Part shown: positions 11,100 to 21,054 of the stretch, one piece after another | How the letters are laid out: each line of letters begins with the position of its first letter | How positions within the stretch are numbered: position 1 is the first letter of the stretch | Source of the DNA: Siphonodentalium dalli | Taxonomy: Eukaryota > Mollusca > Scaphopoda > Gadilida > Siphonodentaliidae | Assembly: GCA_032622095.1 (NCBI GenBank) | Contig: CP136066.1 | Coordinates: 207,100,978-207,164,977 of the forward strand | Direction of reading: 5' to 3' | DNA length: 64,000 nucleotides | Notes under the pieces: model-generated | What the model was told of the DNA's origin: nothing | What the model saw: only the letters and a program-made list of their open reading frames with translations | The model's database searches: none | Translations under genes and position numbers: made by a program

Positions 11100-11530
11100 C
11101 TTATTGAAACAGGACGTTACCACCAACCACGAAAACTGAATGGAGTAGACCGAATTTGTTTGCGCTGTACGAACAGGAAAAGGACGATGAGAAACACTTA
11201 ATTTCTCCTGGAATGTCCCCCAGATCAAAATTTAAGAAAAAAAATAAAAACAAGCAAAATTGAAGAAACAAATATTTGTTCCCTCCTCAATCCCTCATCA
11301 TTAAATGTGTCGAGGAAAAGAGGAAAATTATATCTGAGGCTCTGAAGGTTTGAAAAGATAAACTAAATGACAATACACAAAATGCTGGAATTTGTTGACA
11401 GAAAATTCTTTTATCTATTTGCATATTCTTCATTGTTTGATTATGGTTGTATGTTCTTTATTGTTCCATTTGTAGGATGACGCAACATGTTATGTCCTGT
11501 GCATATATCCAATAAATGACTTGATTTTAT
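11100..11530 (+). pseudogene. 3' remnant of a non-LTR retrotransposon
   Basis: Conceptual translation with frame changes gives the typical end of a LINE reverse-transcriptase ORF: an arginine-rich stretch, RICLRC, then FLLECP and LRKK, followed by an AT-rich tail with TTATGTCC and CCAATAAATGACTTGATT. There is at least one stop and one frame shift. Similarity was judged by eye against the usual Cys-x2-Cys...HFLLECP ending of such ORFs. Confidence 0.45.
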
Positions 11531-13412
11531 TTGAAATACTCTTTAACAGGTAGTTAGTTCTCTCAGGAAATATTCAGATAATAAGTTTGACAACCGATCA
11601 TAGGTCAATTGTTTAATTTATTATCAGAATATTTCCCACAAAAGAATATCTGTTCTTCTGTTCTTGTAATATCTTTTCATCTGTTTGTCGTCTGCTTATA
11701 TTACCTGAACATCCCTCCAGATGAATAATAGACCAATCCATTATATACTTTTATAACTGAATTGGAGAAAAGATATTATAAGGGTGATTCATGGATAGGA
11801 TGTCAGGTTTCGCCAGACATTATGTACCAGAACAAAATCACTATTGGGATAAACCAGGGTTTCGGCTATACCTGCATGGGATCCCATTCCCCTAGCCAAG
11901 TTTTCCCATGCTATAATACCCCAGGACACATATCTTGTGTATAAAAGAAAAGATGTATAAAACTTCTCTCCATCTTGTTGGAATATAAATAAGGAATTTT
12001 AGAGGACAACTTTGTTTGATATCTTTGCAAGAATACAGGCACTGAACGAAAGTGCATACCGGAACCGACATGGTGTCGACATCACTAGAATACGTACATC
12101 TCTTTGAAATTACGCTACATTGTAGTTACATTGCAGTTAGGTTGCAAAGAATTGTCAGTCAGTTTAATTGTACTTGGTGATTTCTTTGTTTTATATCGCA
12201 AAATACATTCCAGTTTATATTCTATATAATTTAGGTTTAAATTTAGACATAAGGGTGGGTTACCGGTGTGTTAAAATTAAGACATTATTCAATGTTTTTG
12301 CGACTACCGGTATATTCAGAAATTTCCTGTTTTATGCATCCGTAAATAAACTCTGATCATTTGAATGGGTACCTAGTCATACAGCATCTGCAGATTACTT
12401 ATTTATAGAAACCATTGTATTTTTTTTACAATCACAAAAAATTTGTATTGCTTTTGAAGATAGAGAGTTTGATAGCTTGACAACTTCGGTAGAAAATATA
12501 TGCAGGTAAAATGGTCTGCCAGTTACATGTAGATAAATCGGTGTTCCTATAAAAATTATTGACTGGATTTTCCTCTTAGCAGCTACCGGCCCCATTCCCC
12601 TGACCCCTAGCGGAAACCCTGGATGAACTGCCAGGGTAAAAATCACCCTTGTAAATTCTGCGGCGATATTGTATGAAGCTTGTGTAATATACAAATGTGT
12701 ATCCAGGGGATAAACACAAGCAAAGCTCATTCATTCTTTTGTAAGGACAAGACATTGCTGATGTATCCTCATGGTGCATCTTTCGGCATTCAGTCTTCCA
12801 TATCAGTCGATAACACAATCATCGTCTTTAGGACTGCACGACGTACGTGACTGATTAGAATACAGTGGCCTTTTCGTTGTCTGGAAATAAAGTCTATATA
12901 ACTATACCAGAAATAAAAATACCAAAATCAAAAAGTAATGTGCATCTATTTCCGACATGGACCCAACAGCAACATTGACTCGGCAATATAAACTGTTAAT
13001 CTCAATGCCAATCTACATGTAAGATCCGATGTTAGTAAATGATTATCCTACCAAACAATCATGTCATACATACAATGTGAAGCAATGGATACACTCACAC
13101 TACACAAGTAATACTTTATGTGTGTGCATCATTTGAGTATATGTCGTGGATACACGCGTGAGTATAAAACTGTATAATACACAAGATTTGTATATCTCGC
13201 CACTGATGTCTATTTTCGTCTGAAACCCCTGTTGCTCCCTGCTGCTTGCTCTTAAATCCCCGCTGTCCTGTGAGCGAGTGTCATGGTAAGCGAATGTCAT
13301 GGGTGAGTGAGTCACAGTGAATGCACTTGTATTGCTATTTTGTTTGTATGCCTGTATGGAATAAAATTGATGATGTCACAGTTGAAGTAACGGGTCAGCA
13401 GCCACATATTGG
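11531..13412. other. No recognised feature, 1.9 kb
   Basis: No finger motif, repeat terminus or consistent coding frame was found on either strand. It lies in the long interval between the FLYWCH exons and the first C2H2 exon. Confidence 0.45.
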
Positions 13413-13778
13413 TTAACCCTTTCAGTGCCAGATTTTTTTTGGGTATGCTTAAGCATGCTATGGCGAATTTAAAAACAAACTGGATAAAACCTTAGGGGCA
13501 TGTTCTAACTCAAAACTATCACCAAGTATTCATAGTACTAAGTTTGATGCTCATGAAAAACGTAAGATTCCCTGGCACTAAACCTACAAAATAAGTCTGT
13601 TAAAGAATATAAGAAAAAAATATTAAAATTGTAAAAAATAATGATGAAAAATTGTTAGGCCAATGCATTCTCTTATATATGCGAGGCGACCTATGGTCGA
13701 CTCGCATATATAAGATAATGCATTGGCACAGGGTATATGGGTTGAGTCAAAAATCGGACCTGGCACTGAAAGGGTTAA
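13413..13778. mobile_element. TTAA-flanked MITE, family E (copy 1)
   Basis: TTAA 13413-13416 and 13775-13778 flank ends CCCTTTCAGTGCCAGATTT and GGACCTGGCACTGAAAGGG. It holds the palindromic core at about 13659-13727. The inner flank GGTTGAGTCAAAAATCGGAC is shared with family B. Confidence 0.8.
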
Positions 13779-13832
13779 TGAACATGCATGCAAATACATG
13801 TACGGTACATTTACTAGTGTGTTTCTTCATAC

Positions 13833-13925
13833 AGTGTGTCTTGACATTTGCAGAATTACGTCCCCAGAGGGTAAATTTAGTGATGCTAGCCCGCTGTGAA
13901 TTCACCCTCTGGGGACGATTCATGA
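13833..13925. mobile_element. Hairpin element, family I (copy 4), short
   Basis: Arms CCCCAGAGGGTAAATT and AATTCACCCTCTGGGG are present, but the outer AAGCCTTG ends are lost. Confidence 0.6.
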
Positions 13926-13939
13926 TTAATTCAATGTAG

Positions 13940-14405
13940 TGCGATAAACTTTCAAATGATACGCATATCGTATCGTGTCATGTGTATCACGATACAGGAA
14001 ACCAAGTTCATAATGTCTGAAGATGGGCCAGTGTGAATAAGCAAAACCTGCAATTACAGTAATGCTCTAAGTAATCGACTCCTTAACCATGTGCACAGCA
14101 GAATTATGGGTAATTTTTCAGGAACCTGAAAAATTACCCATAATTCTGCTGTGGTTAAGGAGTCGATTACTTAGAGCAATACTGTATCTCACAAGCTTAC
14201 ATGTATACTATGTGTATTTGACCACAATTAAACTCCATTTTAGTTTCAAATGAACTCTACCTCCAGTTATAAACTTGTTGTTTCTGATAATTCAGGTGGT
14301 ATTCATTTGGAGACACTAATTTAGTGTATCGTGATATGTATCGTATCGTTGACAATGTATCGTGATTCGTATCTTATTGTGACCAAATGAATCGTTGCAG
14401 CCCTA
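13940..14405. mobile_element. Possible hAT-like fragment hosting a family A MITE
   Basis: The right end reads CGATTCATTTGG in reverse, after an AGGGCTGCAACGATT terminus. CGTATCGTGATA-type repeats occur on both sides of the A copy at 14057-14184. CAGGGCTGCAACGAT termini are familiar from hAT MITEs. The left end was not found. Confidence 0.35.
14057..14184. mobile_element. Hairpin MITE, family A (copy 3), shortened stem
   Basis: CAGTAATGCTCTAAGTAATC...GATTACTTAGAGCAATACTG between TA dinucleotides. The arms meet around a short centre near 14118. Confidence 0.8.
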
Positions 14406-14429
14406 CTCGATTATGCAATTTATCATCTG

Positions 14430-14643
14430 CAAATTAGGGTATATAGAAACAGAAGAGAAGGGAGATAGTAACTAAAACAATGTTAATTTGAGACTATAGA
14501 TACTTCCCAAAAGATGAGGCCTAACCAGAACGAGGTCCCCAGAGGGTGTATTTGGTGATGCTAACCTGTTGAGTGGGATAGTGTCACTAAATTCACCCTC
14601 TGGGGACCTAATTCTGCAAATGTCAGACACTATATCCAGCCTT
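14430..14643. mobile_element. Hairpin element, family I (copy 5) with spacer
   Basis: A spacer phrase (GGGTATATAGAAACAGAAG...AACATTGTTTTAG-type, here on the + strand as AACAATGTTAATTTGAGAC) leads into the hairpin at 14513-14643 with GAGGTCCCCAGAGGGTG arms. Confidence 0.6.
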
Positions 14644-14658
14644 GGATACTGCCAAGTA

Positions 14659-14872
14659 CAGTAATGCCATAAATAATCGACTCCTTAACTACAACATAAT
14701 TATGGGTAATTTTACCAGGATTTAGTCGGAAATATGGCTTGTTGCCATTCATCGGAAAGCTCTCACTGAGAGCTTTCCGATGAATGGCAACAAGCCATAT
14801 TTCTGACTAAATCCTGAAAAAGTACCCATAATTCTGCTTTGGTTAAGGAGTCGATTATTTAGTGCATTACTG
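14659..14872. mobile_element. Hairpin MITE, family A (copy 4), full length
   Basis: A full palindrome from CAGTAATGCCATAAATAATC to GTGCATTACTG, flanked by TA. The centre is GAAAGCTCTCACTGAGAGCTTTC. Confidence 0.85.
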
Positions 14873-15193
14873 TATTTGTATTGTTCTGTTTATGCCATCC
14901 AGTTATTAATTTCCTCAAATTCTCTTCCATTGAGGAAATGATACTTCAAACTTACAATTCATACATCAAATAATTCTTCAAACTGACAATGACACTTCAT
15001 TACACTCAGGATTCCCACTCTTAAGTAGTACTTGAATCAGATCCTTCCTTGTCACCCATAAACCTTGAAAATTGCTTGAATTTAGTCAATTTGAGTAATT
15101 TGAACAAGCATTTCTCTCAAATCCTTTTAAAAATTGTTTAACCCATCGGCCATTAAATAATATCATCAGGGATTAATAAACGAAGATATTTAT
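14873..15193. other. No recognised feature
   Basis: AT-rich spacer. Confidence 0.5.
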
Positions 15194-15820
15194 ACCCTCC
15201 GCAACGAAGTTAGGGGGGGTATACTGGAGTCAGCTCGTCCGTCCGTCCGTCCGTCCGTCGTCCGTCCGTGGACACAAATTTGTCCAGAGTTTTTCTCAGT
15301 TGTTTTTTTATCAATTGTCGTGAAACTTGGCACAGACATCAACCACCATGGGAACCTGTGCACCTGCGATTATGACGTCTGTCGGACTTTTTTTCGTGGA
15401 GTTTACCCCCCTTTTTCGACTTAGAAATTTTTCGCAACATGTATACTTTTGTCCGAGCTTATATTCCTACATTTTTCGGTCAATTTTTAAAAAACGTGGC
15501 ACAGATATTTAGTACCATGGGAACTTGTGCACCTGCGATTATGATGTTTGTCCGACATTTTTTGGAGTTATTCCCCTTTTTTGACTTAGAATTTTTTTCG
15601 CAACATACATAATTTTGTCCAAGCTTTTATTCCTACATTTTTCGGTCAATAGGTTTAAGATTAGGGTTATGGTTGTACACCTGCAATGAGAACTGTTATT
15701 TTATTATTTTAACTAAATGTTTACTGATATGTGAAACATCTTAGTATTTTAAAAACAGGGGGTATCCGTAGTCCCATTGGGACAGTCACACCTCTAGTTT
15801 TATTTCCCACTAACTGGTGT
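15194..15820 (+). repeat. Family L repeat (copy 3)
   Basis: Starts with the stem TACCCTCCGCAACGAAG...GGGGGGTATA, then five or more GTCC units (15235-15270). The body has two repeats of CACCATGGGAAC and TGTGCACCTGCGATTATGA. Confidence 0.6.
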
Positions 15821-15960
15821 GGGAGGGGGTGGGGGTTGGGTGTGCAACTAATAGAATGGGGGGGGGGTGTTGGTCAGCATATTTTTGTCCAGACCCCAGG
15901 TCATGAGTCATGCAAATTTGTTCCTATATTTATGCTGAAATTTACTCATGTTGTCCTCTA

Positions 15961-16414
15961 TTAACCCTTTACCCAACAAACCGACCAAAAACGCCCAAAT
16001 AAAGCTTCAACAGCCTAAAATATCTTCGGTCTGTCTCAATAGAACCATACAAATATGGATATCATTGGAACCGGTTCATTGACCACATTGTGATGGTTAC
16101 AGTTATGCCCTGTGCCAATGCATTCTCTTATATATGCGAGTGGACCATAGGTCGCCTCGCATATATAAGAGAATGCATTGGCCTAAAAAAAAAATTTAAC
16201 ACTTTTTACTATTTTTTCTTACATTCTTTAACAATTTAAAAAAAATTCTTACATTTTTTAACAATTTTTATAATATTTCCTACATTCTTTGACAATTTTA
16301 TCATTTTTAATATGTGTTAAGCCGATGCATTCTCTTATATATGCGAGGCGACCTATGGTCGCATATATAAGAGAATGCATTGGCACAGGGCAGTTCTGTT
16401 GGGTAAAGGGTTAA
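15961..16414 (+). mobile_element. TTAA-flanked MITE, family C (copy 2)
   Basis: TTAA 15961-15964 and 16411-16414. The ends and inner sequence match copy 1. It holds two inverted core palindromes (about 16116-16183 and 16320-16384) and a longer AT-rich spacer made of repeated TTCTTACATT phrases. Confidence 0.8.
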
Positions 16415-16464
16415 TCTTATATAGACTTTTATCTACATTGTATATGAATATATCATTTAGAACA

Positions 16465-16881
16465 CACGGTACTCCCTCCGATTCGATGGTCTAATAAGAT
16501 TCCAAAAACAACAAGATTTTTAGAAATGCCGCTTCAGTTATCAGAATCGATTAATTGTCCAAAAATAATGCTGACCACTGTCAACTATGGTATAAAATTG
16601 TCTGAAACGTGTTATTTATCAACATGTTGTTCGACACAAAGCCTCTTGATTTTAGAGTTATCCATCTTCATCTGCGATTTAGTCCGAGACCGTCGGCTCA
16701 TCGACTTTTTACTGGGCCACTAATAAGTCTAGATGATGAAAAATAATAGATTTCAAAAATTTATATATAATATCTCTGAGCTTTGATAGGTGGGTTCCTC
16801 GACTTGAATCAAATATTTTTTACCCCCGAATCCAAATAAATAGTAATTGAGGGGCGCTTAACCGGATTATGAATCTTTAAC
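16465..16881 (+). mobile_element. MITE, family J (copy 2)
   Basis: Inner phrases GAAATGCCGCTTCAGTTATC and GTGGGTTCCTCGACTTGAAT. The ends TCCGATTCGATGG and CCGGATTATGAATCTTTAA are diverged. Confidence 0.65.
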
Positions 16882-17276
16882 TCCATGTAGGTGGTCTATG
16901 TAATGTATGGTCTTAGGTTCCAATAGGGGTACAAATGCAGGCATTCTGGCAAACATACTAGTAACTCAAAGTTGCCAAGTTTGTGCTTGCTAAATCACTT
17001 GGTAAAGTGTGTTTGCCTGTACAGGTAAAACCGAATACAAAACTGCCGAAACAAAAACGACTTTACATTTCTCCGTTGTTTTGTTAGTGTATTACAACTG
17101 TTAAGAACACAGAGCTAATCATTATACAGGACTAAAGCAATATTATGTCGGAATTATCGTGTCTATGTATGTTGTTCTCTGTCACTGGACTCAATGATTA
17201 CAACACATTATATGTTTCATATCACAATTTATAGAGTGGGTTTATTGCATGGAATAAGGGTAGGATCATGTAATAA
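16882..17276. other. No recognised feature
   Basis: No coding or repeat signature seen. Confidence 0.5.
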
Positions 17277-17438
17277 ATAAGGATTAACTGTCATGTGGAC
17301 TGTTTTTATGGAGATGTAACTGCGAGGTGAGTGGTCATAACTTGTGTAAAACCCGAATGGTTTTACATACAAGTTATGACCACTTCCCCCTGCGGTTACA
17401 TCTTTATAAAAACAGTCCACATGACAGTTAATCCTTAT
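17277..17438. mobile_element. Long inverted repeat
   Basis: Arms of about 75 bases start ATAAGGATTAACTGTCATGT and end ACATGACAGTTAATCCTTAT, with a short loop near 17355. It is probably a MITE of another family. Several stem mismatches sit around GTAACTGC/GCGGTTAC. Confidence 0.75.
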
Positions 17439-17796
17439 ATTTATATACATTTAGCGAAAAAGCCCCTTTTGTAAATGTATTTAAATCGAAAAGTGTATCG
17501 TGACAAAACCAGTCCAAAATATCCCATAGCACCCTTGGCAAAAGTTAACAGGAACAATTTCTCTTTATATTGAAACCCGATGATTTATTAAGTCAATCCT
17601 GCGCGAGTCCAAATGCGCCCAAAACATTACGCGTTATTTTTTCCCAAACCTATGACGCGTCGATGTAATTATGAGGCTGCAGTTATGAGCTGTTGCGCTT
17701 TCACCGAGAAATAATTGCAACTAGCCACGTGGGCGCCGACCAATCAGAATGCTGGATTTAGTGATAATCACACTTAGTATGAAAATATATATATTT
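17439..17796. other. No recognised feature
   Basis: Contains a GC-richer patch near 17600-17750 but no supported feature. Confidence 0.45.
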
Positions 17797-18440
17797 AAAG
17801 ATGCATAATCCAAATTAACACTCACAAATTACTATTTCCTTGTCTTCGGGAGTAAAAAATATTTGATTCGAATCGAGGAACCCACCCATCAAATCTCAGA
17901 GTGATCAGATATCAATTTTTGAAATCTATTATTTTTCACAACCAATATTTTTCAGTGGCCCAGTAAAAAGTCGAGGAGCAGATGGTCTTAGACCAAATTG
18001 CAGATGGAGATGGATAACTCTAAAATCAAGTGGCTATCTATCAGATATTTGATAAACGGAAAATTTTTTGTTGAACAATATGTTGATAAATAACAGGTTT
18101 TTTTTTTTTTTTACCCTGTGCCAATGCATTCTCTTATATATGCGAGGCGACCTATTGGCCTAACAATTTTTTACAATTTTAATAATTTGTTCTTGTATTC
18201 TTTAACAATTTTATAATTTCACCCATACAGAGCCCCAGACAAACATGAGCAGACGACACTCTTCTATATGCTTCTATATATGTGTGGGGCTCCCTGCAGG
18301 GTAATGGATGTTTTTAATTTTATATTATACTATAGTTGACTGATTAGCATTATTTTTGGGATATTAATTGATTCTGATAACTGAGACGGCATTTCATAAA
18401 ATGTTGTTGTTGTTGGAATCTGATGATATGGGGACCATCA
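17797..18440 (-). mobile_element. MITE, family J (copy 3), interrupted
   Basis: Reverse orientation, starting TTTAAAGATGCATAATCC and ending TGATGATATGGGGACCATC. It is interrupted at about 18105-18320 by a fragment carrying the core palindrome and ACAAACATGAGCAGACGACA, also found inside the element at 39884-40342. Confidence 0.65.
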
Positions 18441-18563
18441 AATAAAAAAGAGCCTAAGAGCATAACATAACAAATTTATAACTGTGTCCCATGTAATCTC
18501 CAGAGAATTAAGTTCATCGGTCTCGTAGGTTAAAAGGCTAAACCTTAGTTTCTTATTTTCCAG

Positions 18564-18872
18564 CATTTGTTCGTCTGCAAGATATGTGGAAAAAGATATA
18601 CAAAGAAAGAAATGTTACGGCAACACGGTCGTCGTAAGCACACTGAACCTAGATTTAGCTGTTCTATATGTTCGAGGAAGTTTTCAGATCGTACTGTACT
18701 GTTAGATCACGAGAATACCCATTCCGTGAATAAACCCTATGAATGTTCCCATTGTGGAAAGAGATACTCATCTGTTAAAAGCTTCAGGGCTCATGTGCGT
18801 CTTGTTCATCCTGAGCAAGTCCTTGCTACAGATTCAGAATACGATGCACAGAATGATAATTCAGTCGTTTAG
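18564..18872 (+). CDS. C2H2 zinc-finger terminal exon (3 fingers), Z1
   Basis: The acceptor TTTTCCAG ends at 18563 and the exon opens in phase 0, giving 102 codons and a stop. Three C2H2 fingers are visible: Cys5/Cys8/His21/His26, Cys33/Cys36/His49/His53 and Cys61/Cys64/His77/His82, followed by an acidic, Asn/Asp/Ser-rich tail of about 20 residues. The first finger has the CGKRY signature (Tyr in place of the usual Phe) seen in the other small exons. Finger spacing (28 residues Cys to Cys) and the x4/x3/x4 His spacing match the exon at 45089 exactly. C2H2 arrays usually bind DNA. By analogy with lola, this would supply one isoform with its DNA-binding end. No ATG of its own precedes it within the exon. 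Confidence 0.88.
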   Translation, partial: HLFVCKICGKRYTKKEMLRQHGRRKHTEPRFSCSICSRKFSDRTVLLDHENTHSVNKPYECSHCGKRYSSVKSFRAHVRLVHPEQVLATDSEYDAQNDNSVV

Positions 18873-18894
18873 TCTCATCCGTAGGTTGAATACA

Positions 18895-19012
18895 TGAATC
18901 GTAACATAATAGTAACATGAATCGTAATCTGATAGTAACATGATAGCAACATGAATTGTAACATCATAGTAACATGAATCGTAACATGAATCGTAACATG
19001 ATAGTAACACTC
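18895..19012. repeat. Short tandem repeat after Z1 stop
   Basis: Alternating CATGAATCGTAACAT and CATGATAGTAACAT units begin 22 bases after the stop, so they may lie in the Z1 3' UTR. Confidence 0.75.
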
Positions 19013-19176
19013 GTATTTCTATGATTTTCCAAGGTTTTTTTTCTGAATTTGTATTCATAATGTTCAAAATTCACAGAAACTTTCTTGGTTTGTGAAATTG
19101 TGAACAAAGATTGGAATCCATTTAACCCTTTCTATACTAAATGGATTCTCCCACTCATTTATAAAAGTATACATAG

Positions 19177-19585
19177 AAATGATCTATTATTCATTTGTTT
19201 GGGTGTCCAAGAAAAATGAGCAGACGACAGACTTATGAAAAGATAATACAAGTGCAGAAATATTCATTTTCCTACAGTAATGCCCTATATAATCGACATC
19301 TTAACCACAGAAGAATTATTGGTAATTTTTCAGGATTAAGTCGGAAATATGGTTTGTTGCCATTCATTGGAAAGCTCTCACTGAGAGATTACCGATGAAT
19401 GTCAACAAGCCATATTTCCGACTAAATCCTGAAAATTACCCATAATTCTGCTGTAGTTAAGGAGTCGATTATTTAGGGCATTACTGTATGTATGATCTAT
19501 TATTTATTTGATTGGGTGCTCAAGAAAAATGAGCAGACGACGGACTTATGAAAGATAATACAAGTGCAGAAAGATTCATTTTCCT
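19177..19585 (+). repeat. Direct repeat pair flanking a family A MITE
   Basis: About 19177-19273 and 19493-19585 share GATCTATTATT, CAAGAAAAATGAGCAGACGA and GATAATACAAGTGCAGAAA. The A copy at 19275-19486 lies between them. Confidence 0.7.
19275..19486. mobile_element. Hairpin MITE, family A (copy 5), full length
   Basis: CAGTAATGCCCTATATAATC...AGGGCATTACTG flanked by TA. A full palindrome with a few stem mismatches. Confidence 0.85.
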
Positions 19586-19723
19586 TTGTGGGACAGATAA
19601 TAAGTTCCACAAACAACCTTCAACTTATTATATGAACATTTCCTAAGGAAATCTGTATCTGTCTGTATCTGTATATGGTTTCAGTGCAGGATCCTGTCGG
19701 ATGTATTAGCACACGGGATGAGA

Positions 19724-20145
19724 CTATGACGTGGTGTTAGTTGTTGTTTCGTCCTCTGATGGAAGTAGAGAGCGCATAGAATCCTCTTCAAGGTGGTTCC
19801 AATCAAGAATTGTCCGAGGAAAATATGAATTTCGATATTCTGTGCGGTCGGCGTTGATTAATTCGTATGGTTTGGAGTTGATACACTCCAGGCTTTGAAC
19901 AAAGTTATTTGCTGTGAAGCTGTCAAATTTTTTGGCCTTAATTTTTCTACCCACTTTGGTGTTTAGGTCTCAAGAGTCCTTTGGAAAGAACTACCCGTCA
20001 ATGAGAATTTAGTATAGAAAGAGTTATGTTCATTGTTATGAAGATGTTTGTATTCACATGAAATAGGAATATACAATCGTAATTTATTGAACTGTCTGGG
20101 GACTGTGCGATACACTATTTTAAGGCTTCCTTGTCTCATATTCAC
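19724..20145 (-). pseudogene. Possible LINE reverse-transcriptase C-terminal remnant
   Basis: On the minus strand the peptide contains YRNSYFPRTILDWNHLEED, which fits the conserved S-F/Y-FPRT-I-xDWN-L segment near the end of many non-LTR retrotransposon RT ORFs. The frame is open for 76 codons and a second minus frame lies just upstream (19963-20145). No catalytic motif is present. It could be a chance match, but the motif is specific. Confidence 0.5.
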
Positions 20146-20490
20146 TGGGTTTATTTTATAAATCGGGTAGGTTACTAGATTATCGTAGCGGCTGAACGCT
20201 CAAGGTACCTGAATCTATCAGATTTGTCAATAGATAAAAAAACTCACAGAATATTATCCGCAAACATAGCGGTATATGGGTATAAAATGATCAGACTGAA
20301 TATTTCTGCGGAATGAGTTTTAAAGATATAATTATGAAATCTTCAAATTATTCCTTTCATCAGTGCATGGTGTATTTTGCTCTCAGATCTTTTCCACACA
20401 CGGTTGCTCATGATTGAAATGAACCAAATGTGTACTGCTTTGCGCAGCATGTTTTATATAACCAGTGGTCAATCTATTATCACAGACAGT
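20146..20490. other. No recognised feature
   Basis: No supported gene or repeat. Confidence 0.45.
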
Positions 20491-20740
20491 CCCCTTGATT
20501 GGATCATCCTATACCATGGTGATGTTTTCTCATTGACGACCACAGCCTCGCCCAGTATAAACTACATGGACAAAATATAATTCCAGATGGATCATCCTTA
20601 TCGTGGCGATGTTTTCTCATCAGATAGCTTCGCATTGAGCCTCGACTTGTATAAACTACATGAACTAAATATAATTCCAGATGGATCATCCTTATCGTGG
20701 CGATGTTTTCTCATCAGATAGCTAAATATAATTCCAGTTA
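20491..20740 (+). repeat. Tandem repeat, about 95-bp unit, 2.6 copies
   Basis: Units share GGATCATCCTTATCGTGGCG, GTTTTCTCATCAGATAGC and AAATATAATTCCAG. The first unit is diverged and the last is truncated. Confidence 0.75.
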
Positions 20741-21054
20741 GTGAATACGAGCCCTATTGTATATACGGTACTTGCATCAAAATGTTAATTTCAAAAGTTT
20801 AAAACAACCACTAGACAATGTCCGGTCAAGTGATTGCAAAACACTATTTATGTCTTTTCGTGAGCCACATCTACATTTTAGGCACATAAATATATTGTTA
20901 GGTACATATTGCTCTAGTCATCATTGTCATAAAGGCCGTTTATAATTGTTTCAGACACCAGTCAATCTATTTTGACACCGCAACATGACAGAGGTGTGCT
21001 AATAGCTTGAAAATTAGTTGAAGATTTAAACACTCAATTAGTTCTTCCATAGTA
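20741..21054. other. No recognised feature
   Basis: AT-rich spacer. Confidence 0.45.

Noticed and set aside
11762-12818. Possible exons in the 11.5-13.4-kb gap
   Set aside because: Short frames with no finger pattern; no convincing acceptor followed by a domain.
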